A DNA stretch of 64,000 bases, taken from the NCBI GenBank assembly GCA_907165065.1, contig OU015523.1, positions 27,574,202-27,638,201 on the forward strand, in the 5' to 3' direction. Of the stretch, positions 26,989 to 36,505 are shown one piece after another (positions within the stretch are counted from its first letter, which is position 1; each line of letters starts with the position of its first letter). Source of the stretch: Caprimulgus europaeus (taxonomy: Eukaryota > Chordata > Aves > Caprimulgiformes > Caprimulgidae). Position numbers and translations under genes: made by a program. Under the pieces are notes generated by a model. It did no database searches, was not told the origin of the DNA, and saw only the letters and a list, made by a program, of their open reading frames with translations.

Positions 26989-27954
26989 AGAAGGAGAAGA
27001 ATCCCACCAGAATAAAAATAACTGCTTCCCCACTCAATGAACTGGGGTCCCTTTCTTGGAGATCACAGGTATCAAATATGTTACCTGGGCAGGTGGAACA
27101 GCATCGCAGCCTGCAGGCTGGACCTCACTTGTAAGTACCAAACAACAGCATAAAATACATCTCTGTCTGATTCAGACAAATCTGGAAAGAAAATAAAAAG
27201 GGGGGGGGGAGCGGGGAAGAAAGGAAATAAAGGACCAAACCTGAACCTTTGAGAAGTTATTCCCTGCCCTGAGATTCCCCTCACACCTTTAAGCAGTGAG
27301 CAGAGGGCCTGGAGGCAACCCAAAGCTCATCTCCTCAGTGTCAGGTGCTGGGATTTGTGGTCCTGCCATCTTCGGGGGCTGGGGGAGAACTGTGGCTCCC
27401 TGAAGCCCACACTGCCAACTGAAAAGTTTAAAAGGCTCTGGAGCTGCAAAGCTCTCCCTAACAGATGGGAAGCAGATAGCTCAGGAGATCAGGCCTTACA
27501 GTTTCTGAGGCGTCATTCAAACTGTTTTCAGTTGCCAGTCCTCAGGGAGCCCGGTCACACACAGGCTCTTCGTCCTTGGGATGCCGCAGATTCCTCAGAG
27601 CCCAGCCGGGCAGGGGCACTGCCAGGGTAGCGGTGTGGTATCCATAAGGAAAGGACCCTGGCTTCAGGGAATATAGGCACTAACAATCCCAAAGAACAGG
27701 CTAATGACATTCCGAGTGATTTTTAACATGAAAGCAACAGTCTGGTTTTTATTAAGTTATCACTTCATCATGTTCCCTGATTGCCTTCATTCACGCCTTA
27801 GTTGCCTACAGTCGCGATTAAAAAAAACCAACAACCCCCCCCGCCCAAAACCCACACAAAAACCCCCACACAAACAAACAAAAACAAAAATACCCCCCCA
27901 ACATATTCATAGATAAGAAAATAGGCTCTGCTCCGCTTTTTAGCGTCAAAAGCA
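25839..27954. other. Non-coding flank with low-complexity patches
   Basis: No supportable gene. It contains a 34-A homopolymer (26953-26986, listed separately), a G-run near 27200-27210 and an A/C-rich patch at about 27823-27905. Confidence 0.5.
26953..26986. repeat. Poly(A) homopolymer run
   Basis: Thirty-four consecutive A residues followed by GAAGAAGGAGAAGA. No retrotransposon body was recognised directly upstream, so it is classed as a simple repeat rather than a LINE or pseudogene tail. Confidence 0.9.
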
Positions 27955-28335
27955 AGTGGGGTGAGGGGCTCCTTTGGGATCCTTCCCGGGACGCCTTCCC
28001 GGGACGCGGCGATGAGAGGCACTTTGCGACGTCGAGCCTTATGGAACCGAGGGGCGGGGTTGGAACGTGTGACATTTAATTTGGCATCTCAAGGTCCAGA
28101 TCACCGCCCTTCCTCCTTGCATCTCCCCTCCTTCCGAAGAGGGCGGCAGAGAAGCACCGGCTCTCTACCACCCCTCTCGCCCCGGCCCCGCGAGAACTCT
28201 GCGGTCGCCTGCGCGAGGAGCCCCGCGGGCTGCAGGCGGGACAAGAGTTCACGTCCCGACAGACGGACGGTGATCCTCAAACACAGGCCCCGACTTCTCC
28301 TTGGCGGCAGCACAGGGTTTCCTCTCTGGAGGGAG
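27955..28335. other. GC/CpG-rich segment at the upstream edge of the OLIG2 island
   Basis: CpG-rich unique sequence just before the purine tract. It marks the upstream edge of the GC-rich OLIG2 domain. No initiator, TATA or CCAAT arrangement that would define a promoter was seen. Confidence 0.5.
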
Positions 28336-28338
28336 AAG

Positions 28339-28939
28339 TGGGGGGAAAAAAAAAAAAAAAAAAAAAGGAAAAAAGGAAAAAAGGAAGAAGAAGAGGAAAA
28401 AGAAAAAAAGGGAAAAGGGGGGAAAAAAAAGGACAAAAAAGGAAAATGAAAAAAGGAAACAAGGAAAAAGGGGGGGGTAAAAGAGGGAAAGGCAAAATGG
28501 AAAGAAAGGAAAATAAAAAAAGGAAAAAAGGCAGGAAGGGGGAAGGGAAAGGGAAGGGAAGGAAAAGAGGAAAGAAAAAAGGAAAAGGAAAAGGAAAAGG
28601 AAAAGGAAAAGGAAAAGGAAAAGGAAAAGGAAAAGGAAAAGGAAAAGGAAAAGGGAAAGGGAAAGGGAAAGGAAAAGGGAAAGGAAAAGGAAAAGGGAAA
28701 GGAAAAGGAAAAGGAAAAGGAAAAGGAAAAGGAAAAGGAAAAGGAAAAGGAAAAGGAAAAGGAAAAGGAAAAGGGAAAGGGAAAGGGAAAGGAAAAGGGA
28801 AAGGAAAAGGAAAAGGGAAAGGAAAAGGAAAAGGAAAAGGAAAAGGAAAAGGAAAAGGAAAAGGAAAAGGAAAAGGAAAAGGAAAAGGAAAAGGAAAAGG
28901 AAAAGGAAAAGGAAAAGGAAAAGGAAAAGGAAAAGGAAA
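28339..28939. repeat. Purine tract with GGAAAA hexamer array and 120-bp internal duplication
   Basis: Almost 600 bp of nearly pure purine on the + strand. The first 240 bp are irregular G/A runs. From about 28576 it is a GGAAAA hexamer array interspersed with GGGAAA variants. Block 28621-28740 is identical to 28741-28860, so a 120-bp (20-hexamer) unit was tandemly duplicated. Such mirror-like homopurine DNA can form triplexes. The 300-codon KGKG, FPFP and FLFL frames here are artefacts. Confidence 0.97.
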
Positions 28940-31005
28940 AACGAGTACTCCACTGCCCACTTTTCCCTCTCCGGGACCTCCAGAGTGCAGCGAGAACTGC
29001 TTCCCCAGGGCGCAGCGCGGCCCCAGAGCCCCGGCAGCCCCCGCCGCTCCTCCGTCCGCTGCCCATTCCCGCTCCCTCGGGGCAGGGGCCGGCGGCTCTT
29101 CGCCGCTTTTCCCCCACCATCGCTCCTGGCAGGCAACCGCCACCTCTGCTCCAGCTCCCGCCCCCCTCTCAGCCTCCACCCGCCCTCCCCGCCCCTCGGG
29201 GGCTTCTGCCGTGGCCGAGTGGGATCCCCCAAGACAGCGGAGCGGGCGGCTGGCCGGCACGGCCGCTGGGGCTTGGGGGTCTCGTCCCGTCCCATCCCCG
29301 GGCTGATGAAGTGGTTGGTGGAACCCTGTCCTTGCGGCTGAGCCGCGGCACGGCAGCAGGTGCCGCAATCCCGACGGGAAGGACAGAACCCCCCATCTGC
29401 TTGGGGTGCGGAGGGGCGGCGGGCCCGACCTTTGAAGAAGGAAAGGTCCCGGCCTTTTAAGAAGGAAAATTACAGAGCCCTGGAGGCGGAAGGGAGGCTA
29501 GCCGCGCCGGCGTTTTCCTCGTTTTCTGCCCAGCACCGCTGACCCGGGGGCAGCCCCACGCGGCCTGGCCGGGGCCGGTTCCCTCTCCCCTGTCCGGGCC
29601 CTGCCAGGAAGCGGCAGCCGGGGGAAAGGCGTCGGGGCTTAATTAGTTGTGTTCGTTGTTGCCTTGTTTTATGCGGCTGCAACAATGCGCCGTCTAGAGC
29701 CATCAGTCAAAAGGCAGAGGCAGGCTCCCCGCTGCCGCCGCACTGCTTCCCGACCACGAAATAAATGCAAAGTTTGCACAGACGTGTGTGTTCCCCCCCT
29801 CCCCGTCCCGCTGCTCACCTCCGCGGCTCAGCCCCAGCTCCTCCCGCCTTACCCCCCACCGGGGGGGGGGATGTCCCCCCCGCCGCCCCGCATCCCCGCC
29901 AGCAGGTGCGGGAGCTGGGGGCCGGTGCGGCCCCTCCGCCTGGCCGACCGGGGGGAGCCCAGGGCATGTCCCGGGTGGCCGGGCCGGGGGCCGGCCGGGC
30001 GACAACGAGACACACGCAGGGCAGCGGGCGGTGGCGGGCCCGGCTGTCGCTGGGACAGATTTTCCTAATTGACCTGTTACGGATCATCCTCGCAACCGTT
30101 GGGAAACACATTTCCACGCTTCACTTCTTAACATTTTAAATACATATTTAACGGATGGTTGAGGCTTGCCGGGCCAGCTGGGAAACACACGGGTGTAAAA
30201 ATAATACAACAAAGGCAAAGGGGCCGAGGGGGGATTTACCCCTGTGGGAGGAAGCCCCGGCCCTGTTGCACGGAGCTGCCGTGGCGAAAGCGCTCGCCGG
30301 GAGCCGGGCGAGGCGCGGAGGGAAGCGGGAGACATTTCCGAAAGTCAGTTTTTCGTTAATGTCATTTTTTCGTTAGTGTCTTTTTTCTTTCTTTCTCTCC
30401 CCTCTTCTGCTCCGGTCTTGCTGGAGGGTTGTTTGGGGTAGGTTTTGGTGGCCGCTGCGGCTTCTTCTCCCTGTTGCTGCGGGGCCGGAGGAGGGAGTTC
30501 CCACTGCGGCCGGCGCTGCCCGGCACCGTCCGGGAGGCCGAAATCACTTTTTTCTCCCCCTTCGCCTCCCTCTGCAGCGCCTAACGGGGTGATAACGACC
30601 GGGCTGGGGGCAGGAGGAGGCACCCGCCGAGGGAAGCGCGCCGGCTGCCCGGTGCGTGTGGCTTCCCTGCGGGACGGGACGGGGCGCGGGGAAACACCGT
30701 CGTGCTGGCGGGAGCTGGACAGCACGGCCACTCCGAGGGCGTTGCGGCGGCGGGGCCAGGGCTGTTTGGTCCCGTCCTCGTCCCGTCCAGCCCCCCCAAC
30801 AGCTGTTCCCGGAGCTGTCATTGTTGTATTTTATTATGGATTTGACAAAAGTCCCTCCCGCCCCGCTGCGCCCCCCCGCCGGGCTCCCCGCGCCGCTGCC
30901 GGCCGTCTCTCCCCGTCCGCCCGCCCCATCGAGCCGGACCGGCCCCGGTGACATCAGCCACCCCCACCGGCCGCCGCCCCCCCACCCCCCCCGGCCGCCG
31001 CCGCC

Positions 31006-31012
31006 GATTGGC
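31006..31012 (-). promoter_or_regulatory. Inverted CCAAT box
   Basis: GATTGGC contains ATTGG, an NF-Y-type CCAAT on the minus strand, about 50 bp upstream of the TATA-like element. This is a standard spacing for this promoter type. Confidence 0.6.
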
Positions 31013-31058
31013 GCAGCCCCCCTCCCGCCCGGTGACATCGTTCCTCCCCGGCGCGGCC

Positions 31059-31065
31059 ATAAATC
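31059..31065 (+). promoter_or_regulatory. TATA-like element of OLIG2
   Basis: CATAAAT is the only AT-rich heptamer in an otherwise CpG-rich core promoter. It lies about 80 bp before the exon 1 splice donor. Confidence 0.6.
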
Positions 31066-31089
31066 CGCCGCCGCCGCAAGGTGCGCGCT

Positions 31090-31143
31090 GCTGCCGTGCC
31101 CGCCCGTCACGGCGCGCCGCTCCCCACGGCCGCCCCGCGCACG
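31090..31143 (+). other. OLIG2: OLIG2 exon 1 (noncoding, 5' end estimated)
   Basis: The 3' boundary is set by the strong splice donor ACG|GTAAGT at 31143/31144. The 5' boundary is placed about 30 bp downstream of the TATA-like element and is approximate. The exon has no ATG. Mammalian OLIG2 likewise has a noncoding first exon and a single coding exon. Confidence 0.55.
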
Positions 31144-31331
31144 GTAAGTGCCCCCCGCACCCGCGCACCCCGGCGCGGCACCCCCGAGCCCCCGAGCAGG
31201 CGCGGAAAGAGGGAGGGGACGGGACGGGACGGGAAGGGAGGGCCTCCCCGAGGGCGGCCCCGCGGAGCGGCGGCGGAGTTTCCACGGGCGCTGACCCGGG
31301 GCCGCCCGCGGGCTCTCTCCCCTTCTCGCAG
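31144..31331 (+). other. OLIG2: OLIG2 intron 1 (188 bp)
   Basis: It has a GTAAGT donor, a candidate branch point CTGAC at 31291-31295 (A at 31294, 37 nt before the acceptor), a pyrimidine tract and a CAG acceptor ending at 31331. The intron contains five or more clustered GGG triplets at about 31211-31239, able in principle to form a G-quadruplex. It is open in the OLIG2 frame, so an unspliced transcript would read through. I treat that as incidental. Confidence 0.65.
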
Positions 31332-31368
31332 GCAGCCCGGTGCCCGCAGCCGTCCCGCCCGCCGGGCC

Positions 31369-32244
31369 ATGGACTCGGACGCCAGCCTGGTCTCCAGCCG
31401 CCCGTCCTCCCCGGAGCCCGATGACCTCTTCCTCACGGCCAGGAATAAAGGCAGCGGCGGGGGCTTCACGGGCGGCACCGTGTCCAGCTCCACACAGAGT
31501 GACTCCCCGCCGGAATTGAGCGCCGAGTTGCGCAGCGCCATGAGCGCTGCGGGAGTGGTGGTGGTGGACAAGCTGGGCTTCAAGTCCTCGTCGTCCTCCT
31601 CCTCCTCGTCCTCGTCCTCCTCCTCCAAGAAGGACAAGAAGCAGATGACGGAGCCGGAGCTGCAGCAGCTGAGGCTGAAGATAAACAGCCGGGAGCGCAA
31701 GCGGATGCACGACCTGAACATCGCCATGGACGGGCTGCGGGAGGTAATGCCCTACGCCCACGGCCCGTCGGTGCGCAAGCTCTCCAAGATCGCCACGCTC
31801 CTCCTGGCGCGCAACTACATTCTCATGCTCACCAACTCCCTGGAGGAGATGAAGCGCCTGGTCAGCGAGATCTACGGCGGCCACCACGCCGGCTTCCACC
31901 CAGCCGCCTGCCCTGGCGGCATGGGCGCCCACTCCGCCCCGCTGCCCGGCCACCCGGGCCACCCCGCCTCGCACCCCGTCCACCACCCCATCCTGCCTCC
32001 CGCCGCCGTCTCCAGCGCCTCCCTCCCTGGCTCCGGCCTCTCGGCCGTCAGCTCCATCCGACCCCCCCACGGGCTCCTCAAGTCGCCCTCGGCCGCCGCC
32101 GCCGCCCCGCTGGGCAGCGGCTTCCAGCACTGGGGCGGGATGCCCTGCCCCTGCAGCATGTGCCAGGTGTCGGCCCCGCCGCACCACCACGTCTCCGGCA
32201 TGGGCACCGCCAGCCTCCCCAGATTAGCCACCGACACCAAATGA
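31369..32244 (+). CDS. OLIG2: Oligodendrocyte transcription factor 2 (bHLH)
   Basis: A nuclear class II bHLH transcription factor, mainly a repressor. In vertebrates it is induced by Sonic hedgehog in the ventral neural tube and specifies motor-neuron and then oligodendrocyte progenitors. The 291-residue product starts [20 protein letters not shown] as in other OLIG2 proteins and keeps the S9/S10/S13/S14 cluster known as a phosphorylation switch. A 14-serine run (73-86) and the lysine-rich KKDKKQ lead into the bHLH (about 104-164): basic region [12 protein letters not shown] from 106, loop AHGPSV, and helix 2 from RKLSK, whose S139 sits in a PKA-type site. The C-terminus carries His/Pro-rich segments, [19 protein letters not shown] and the [15 protein letters not shown] block, ending ..LPRLATDTK. 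It is slightly shorter than human OLIG2 (323 residues), mainly from shorter Ala/Gly tracts. The start has good context (GCCATGG) and lies 37 nt into exon 2. No frameshift or stop was seen. Confidence 0.98.
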   Translation: MDSDASLVSSRPSSPEPDDLFLTARNKGSGGGFTGGTVSSSTQSDSPPELSAELRSAMSAAGVVVVDKLGFKSSSSSSSSSSSSSSKKDKKQMTEPELQQLRLKINSRERKRMHDLNIAMDGLREVMPYAHGPSVRKLSKIATLLLARNYILMLTNSLEEMKRLVSEIYGGHHAGFHPAACPGGMGAHSAPLPGHPGHPASHPVHHPILPPAAVSSASLPGSGLSAVSSIRPPHGLLKSPSAAAAAPLGSGFQHWGGMPCPCSMCQVSAPPHHHVSGMGTASLPRLATDTK

Positions 32245-32438
32245 GCCCCTCGGCGGGGCCGCCCCACGCCGCCTCGGCACCTCCAGGACCTACAAACGCG
32301 GCCCCCGGCGGCAGCGGGTGTTCCCCTCGCCCCGCTCCCTGCGGCTCCCGGGGCCGCCGGAGGGGCGGCGGGAGGGGACGGAGCCCGGAACGGGGTCTGT
32401 CCTGCACCCCAAACGGCAGGGAAAACCGCCGAGACACA

Positions 32439-32444
32439 AATAAA
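32439..32444 (+). terminator. Proximal polyadenylation signal (AATAAA)
   Basis: A canonical AATAAA 195 bp after the stop codon, followed by a T-rich and then GTTGTTGG stretch that could serve as the downstream element. It would give a short 3' UTR isoform. Confidence 0.45.
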
Positions 32445-32570
32445 CGCCCGCGCATCTCCTTTATTTTTAATTTTACGTTGTTGGCGATAACTTCGCCAGG
32501 AGGGGAAAATAGTCCGAGGCTCGTCGCAAACGGAGGAACCAAAACTGCAGAGGGGGTTTTGCTCGTTTGC

Positions 32571-32604
32571 TCGTTTGTTTGTTTGTTTGTTTGTTTGTTT
32601 GTTC
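32571..32604. repeat. TTTG tetranucleotide repeat in OLIG2 3' UTR
   Basis: Roughly seven to eight TTTG units, led by CGTTTGCTCG. It is present in the transcript and likely length-polymorphic. Confidence 0.9.
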
Positions 32605-32851
32605 CTCCCCTCCTCTCCCGGTTTCATTTCTACACGTAGAGCCTTTGGAGCTGTTTCTGGGTGACATCCTGCCCCGGAAAGCCCATCCCCGGAGCACACG
32701 GCCGCTGCTCCAGGAACTCGGGCACTGGCGGGGAGCAGAGGGGCTCCGGGTGGAAGTGGAGCCGGGAAAGTCGGTTCCCCCACACACTTCCCCTACCGCC
32801 GGTTTGTTGTTTTGGGTTTTATTTTTTCGTTTTTCTTTCTGGTTCGGGATT

Positions 32852-32859
32852 TGTAAATA
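32852..32859 (+). promoter_or_regulatory. Candidate Pumilio response element
   Basis: TGTAAATA is an exact match to the PUM1/PUM2 consensus TGTANATA. It lies in the 3' UTR of the long isoform only, downstream of the proximal AATAAA. Binding is inferred. Confidence 0.4.
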
Positions 32860-33319
32860 TACCGTTCAACGATAACGATGCAAGTCCGCTCTGCCTGAGC
32901 TTTCCGTCCGTGCACTTGTACTGTGTAAGCCTCATGAGTGAATAAGGGGTCGGTTTTCCTTGATTTCCTTGGTTTGGGTTCTTGGGGTTTGTTGGGTTGT
33001 TGATTTTTTTTTAAGCGTATAACACGTTATTTTTCGTTCCTGCCACCTTTAACAAAGTTTGAACTTTTTAATGCTCTTTCTGTGTAGGAACTTTCACACT
33101 GTCCGTGTTGCAATACTGAGAACTTGGGCTTGTTTCTGAAATAACAACTTTTCTTATCGCTGCCCCTTGCAGAGATTTTATCATCTGTTTATTTTTGTAA
33201 AAAAAAAAAAAAAGAAAGAAAAAAGAAAAGAAAAAAAGAAAAAAAGTTGCTAAATAATATTTATTACTTGTTTGGTTGCAAAAAAAAAAAAAAAAAAGTG
33301 ATCCACTGTTGAGATTTTA

Positions 33320-33325
33320 AATAAA
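33320..33325 (+). terminator. Distal polyadenylation signal 1 (AATAAA)
   Basis: AATAAA is followed by an A-run, 25 bp before a second AATAAA. Together they mark the probable 3' end of the long OLIG2 transcript. Confidence 0.6.
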
Positions 33326-33344
33326 AAAAAAAAAGCGCGTTTTA

Positions 33345-33350
33345 AATAAA
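33345..33350 (+). terminator. Distal polyadenylation signal 2 (AATAAA)
   Basis: AATAAA is followed by a CAGCCTTTTTCTCTTCCTTG pyrimidine-rich stretch suitable as a downstream element. Cleavage is expected near 33360-33375. Confidence 0.65.
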
Positions 33351-33365
33351 CAGCCTTTTTCTCTT

Positions 33366-34294
33366 CCTTGCTGTCCCGAGGCGAGCGGGGAGGCGGAGGC
33401 AGGAGCGGGACCGCGGCGGGACAGCCGGCACCGCCGGGGTTACCGGCCGCAGAGCCGGGAAGGGATGGGAACATTTTAGGCGCATCCTTGCTCTTAAAAA
33501 AACCCAAACTTTTTAAAAAGTTTTTTGTTAGTTTGCTTCGCCGGCTAATCGAAACTCTTTTTTTTTTTTTGGTTGGTTGGTTGGGGTTTGTTTTTCCTTA
33601 TTTGTTCATCGCAGAATAAGGGTGGCAAGGAAAGAAACGACTGTTACTGGGTTTGTAATGTGAAAATTTTTGTCCACCGAATCCAGTACTTGGCAAGAGC
33701 TAAATATTAGTTTGGGGAAACATTAAAATTGGCGATGGGGTGTTCGCTCATTGTAATCGCTTCGGCGCCCTTGAACTTCAACCAAAAACCAAAGGAACGA
33801 AAATCTATGGAAAGGAAAATTATTTAGGGACAGCCTTTTACTCTTTCTTTCTTCTCCCGAAGGTGATAGTATCTCTCGCCCGTGTGTAGTTTCCCAGCGC
33901 AGGTACTTGGGCAGGAAATATTTCGCCCTCTGGCAGAGCCCAGGACAAGGGCTGTCCTCACGCAGGTAGGCTGGAGGGCGTGGAACAGCCTGTGGCTTCC
34001 CCTTCTCCTTACAGGGAGAGGGGAACAACCCAAGCGAATCTCAGCTTTTGAGGAAAAACAGGTCGGCAGCCCCCGGCGGCGTCGGCTGCCCCGGGGGGGC
34101 GCCGGGACAGGCAGCGGGGCTCCCCGGGTGCCGTTCCCACGGTTCCGCCGCCGCCCTCCCCCCGGGGGGTGAGGACACCGCAAAACCCCATCCGTGCACA
34201 AGTAACAAGTAAATCCTTACACATCTCTCTCTCTCTAGACCGATAAACGACCAGACAGCTGTGCAGAACAACTACATACGCATAAATTCAAAAT

Positions 34295-34328
<34 letters not shown>

Positions 34329-36344
34329 AAATAACAGACCGTTGAGGAGTTTTGGCCGCCCAGACACCCGCGGGGGAATGAGACTTTATTTTTTACCGTG
34401 TAAAACGAAGCGGTTCCCAGGCGGCCGGGTAGGGCTGGGGTCCCAGCGGGGTGCCAGTCGGTCACGCCCCGACAGCCCCTCCGGGCTCCTGCCTTGTGGG
34501 GTTTGCACCTTCTTTCTGCGGCTCGCCCCATGCCAGCCCTTTCAGGGAAGGGAAACGGGGTTCTGAAGGGAGTGTCCCCCACCACAGCATTTCCCCTAGT
34601 GCTGATGAGAAATAGTGTCCCTCCCTTCTCCACAGACACCCAGGCCAACCTCTCCCGGCCCCCGGAGAGAAGCTCCCCTTCCTAGCACCCTCAGTGCTGA
34701 TTTTGGTGAACAAACGCCATTTAAGGCCAGGAAGGATGAAGCCCCGGCGACCGACGCCGAGGAAGGAGACAGGCCAGAGGCGGGGCGGCCATCCCGCCGA
34801 TTTCCCCAGTGCCGCCTCCAAGAGGAGAGCTGGCCCCGGTGGCCAGGAGGGCGCTGGCACTGCCCCTCGCTTTAAGGCCACCTTGGGGTGCTCCCTTCTG
34901 TGTTGGTCTGCGGCTTTGAAGGCGATCCTTGCCGTACGAGACCCTTCGCTTCTGCCTTCTCCGGTGTGGGGGGGAGAGAAAGTCGTGCAAAACAAGGGGC
35001 TGCCAGCCAGGTGTCCGCCAGCAGCCTGGGACGGTCCTCCCGTCGGCCGCCCTTCTGCTAGGCTCCGCTGCAAGCCAAAGGCCAGGCTGGGCCGGAGAAG
35101 GGGCAGAGACCACCCCAGTCCCACCCAGAGTGCGGAGGCAAAGGCCGCTCCTTTGGGAGATGCTGAGATCCCCGCGCTGAGGCGAGGATGAGGAGCTCCC
35201 GTCCACCCAGCCCCGCTTAGGACGTAGCCCCCCTCCCGCGGTTTTGCTCCTGGAACCCTGCTATCGGTGCCCTGCACCCCCCGCCCTAGCCCTTCCGCCC
35301 CCACCGCGTCTGTAGGGAGGCCGCAATGAGCAGAGCAGCTTTCCCAATTAGCGGGGCTCCAGCGAGGGAGTGCTGCTGCGGAAGAAGGGCAGGAGCAGGT
35401 GAGAATTAGAGGGAGCATCATTAGGAGCTGTTCTTTGTCTCTATTAAAGGCAATAATTAGCACCCTGACAGATGCAAAAGTCGGCAGTGGCCAGAAGCGG
35501 TAAATCCCGATCGTCTGCCGCTCCGTCCGCGCTCTCTCAGCCGGAGACCTCTCTCCGTAGCTAACAGGTGCCCCCGGGGAGCCCCGACGGGCAGCACCGC
35601 ACCGGGAGTGGGGGGTGTGGTGGGGATCCGCCTCTTCTGCGGGTACACCTAGGGCCCACCCGGCGCCGCGGTGGGAAAAGCAGCGAGGGCAGCCTGGCCC
35701 CCTCCGGACCCCCCTGCCCGCCCGCTGCCACGCAGGCTGGGGCTGCGCATCCCCCCCGAGGGCGGAGGGAGCCAGTCACTCAGCCGGGCCGTGCCGAGCC
35801 GTGCCGGGCCGCCAGCTGTGCTCCCCCGGCCCCCCCTCCTCCTGCCCTACCTGCAAATGAAATTAGCAGCCTTGCTGGGCCCCCAGCGCCCTCCCGCCTG
35901 CCTTCTTCCCCATATGCTCCCCCGCATGAAGGAGTGCCCCGCAGGGCTCCCCTGACTGCACCTCCCGCTACTGGAGCCGCGGCTCCGGCCAGACCGGGTT
36001 ACCAGGAAAGGATATGCCCATATGCTCAGCTCACACCGGCGGGGCTGCCGGGGGTCACCTGTGCCTCCAGCCCGGCCTCGGGGATCGCATTGCTCCTGCA
36101 GGCAGCACCCAGCCCCTCCTGCAGCCACCCCGTGAGTTGGAGTGACCACCCGGATTCTCAGCTTCCTGCCCCGCTGATCCTCATTCATCCAAATTTAACC
36201 TTGTTTTCCATGCAAGCCGGGCAGACCCTTCCCTTCACATCTCTCCTGCTTTTTTAGGCTGTTTCAGGTCTATCGTGACTTGTCCCGACAGGAGGAAGGA
36301 GCCCCAGCCCACATAACCCATCCCAGATGGCTCCCTTCGATGGC
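33366..36344. other. GC-rich downstream flank of OLIG2
   Basis: CpG-rich non-coding DNA with A/T-rich interruptions. It includes a TG/TA repeat at about 34295-34330 and a CT repeat near 34224-34238. The long minus-strand frame at 34462-35463 has no recognisable domain and reflects GC content. Near-consensus GLI cores GACCACCCC (35108-35116) and GACCACCCG (36144-36152) are present. No second gene was recognised. Confidence 0.5.
35330..35485. promoter_or_regulatory. Candidate homeodomain/MEIS enhancer 3 kb downstream of OLIG2
   Basis: Within GC-rich surroundings, a short island carries four ATTAG cores in the same orientation (35345-35351, 35404-35409, 35419-35424, 35454-35460). It also has a SOX/TCF-type CTTTGT (35433-35438) and a MEIS/PREP-type TGACAG (35466-35471). 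Ventral neural-tube enhancers of OLIG2 are expected to integrate NKX/PAX-type homeodomain input. Function is inferred from clustering. Confidence 0.35.
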
Positions 36345-36505
36345 CCCACTCACACCTTCACCCCTTCCCTTTCCCCTTCCCCAACCTCCTCCCCACTGTC
36401 CCCTTCTCTTTCCCTCCTTCCTCACTTCCCCCTTCTCTTTCCTTCCTTCCTCACTTCCCCCTTCCCCCTTCCCTTTCCCCACTTCCCCTCCTCACTGCCC
36501 TTCCC
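36345..36505. repeat. Polypyrimidine low-complexity tract (CCCTT-type)
   Basis: An irregular CCTTCCC/CTTTCCC array. A segment of the form TCCTTCCTCACTTCCCCCTT occurs twice in succession (about 36417 and 36446). Reading frames across it are artefacts. Confidence 0.9.

Larger units (their letters stand above)
30795..31090 (+). promoter_or_regulatory. OLIG2: OLIG2 core and proximal promoter
   Basis: In order: a palindromic E-box AACAGCTGTT (30798-30807), a SOX-type CATTGTT (30819-30825), and an AT patch TTTTATTATGGATTTGACAA. Then come two copies of CCCGGTGACATC (30944-30955 and 31028-31039), an inverted CCAAT box ATTGG within GATTGGC (31006-31012) and the TATA-like CATAAAT (31059-31065). Transcription is expected to start about 25-35 bp after the TATA-like element. 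The placement directly upstream of a clean splice donor supports the assignment. The start site itself is inferred. Confidence 0.7.
28960..32440. promoter_or_regulatory. OLIG2 CpG-island domain
   Basis: GC-rich, CpG-dense sequence surrounds the promoter and coding exon of OLIG2. It is broken by an AT-rich block at about 30060-30165 (CTAATTGACC core) and a short segment at 29636-29710 that carries TTAATTAG and ACAATG cores. Broad CpG-island clusters are typical of Polycomb-regulated developmental transcription-factor genes. Island edges are judged by eye. Confidence 0.75.
32245..33365 (+). other. OLIG2: OLIG2 3' UTR (3' end estimated)
   Basis: It runs from the TGA stop to just beyond the distal AATAAA pair. 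It includes a CGTTTG/TTTG repeat, AT-rich and A-run stretches, a Pumilio-type TGTAAATA and three AATAAA signals, listed separately. The length of about 1.1 kb fits the long 3' UTR of mammalian OLIG2. The actual cleavage site is inferred. Confidence 0.65.

Noticed and set aside
28101-29368. Several 320-360-codon frames (KGKG, FPFP, FLFL) on both strands
   Set aside because: They are translations of the GGAAAA hexamer array and its GC-rich edge, not genes.
31081-31368. 96-codon upstream extension of the OLIG2 frame
   Set aside because: The first codon is GTG rather than ATG, and the extension runs through exon 1 and a well-formed GT-AG intron. The ATG at 31369 has good context and matches the known OLIG2 N-terminus.
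30544-32190. 548-codon open frame on the minus strand antisense to OLIG2
   Set aside because: It mirrors the GC-rich OLIG2 exon and promoter. It is low-complexity G/A/R-rich, has no domain, and similar long shadows occur in every frame of this island.
10481-33741. 14-bp identical segment ATTGGCGATGGGGT at 10481-10494 and 33728-33741, flanking OLIG2
   Set aside because: A few exact 14-mers are expected by chance in 64 kb. The flanks do not match.
34462-35463. 333-codon minus-strand frame downstream of OLIG2
   Set aside because: GC-driven open frame with no recognisable domain and overlapping equally long frames in other phases.
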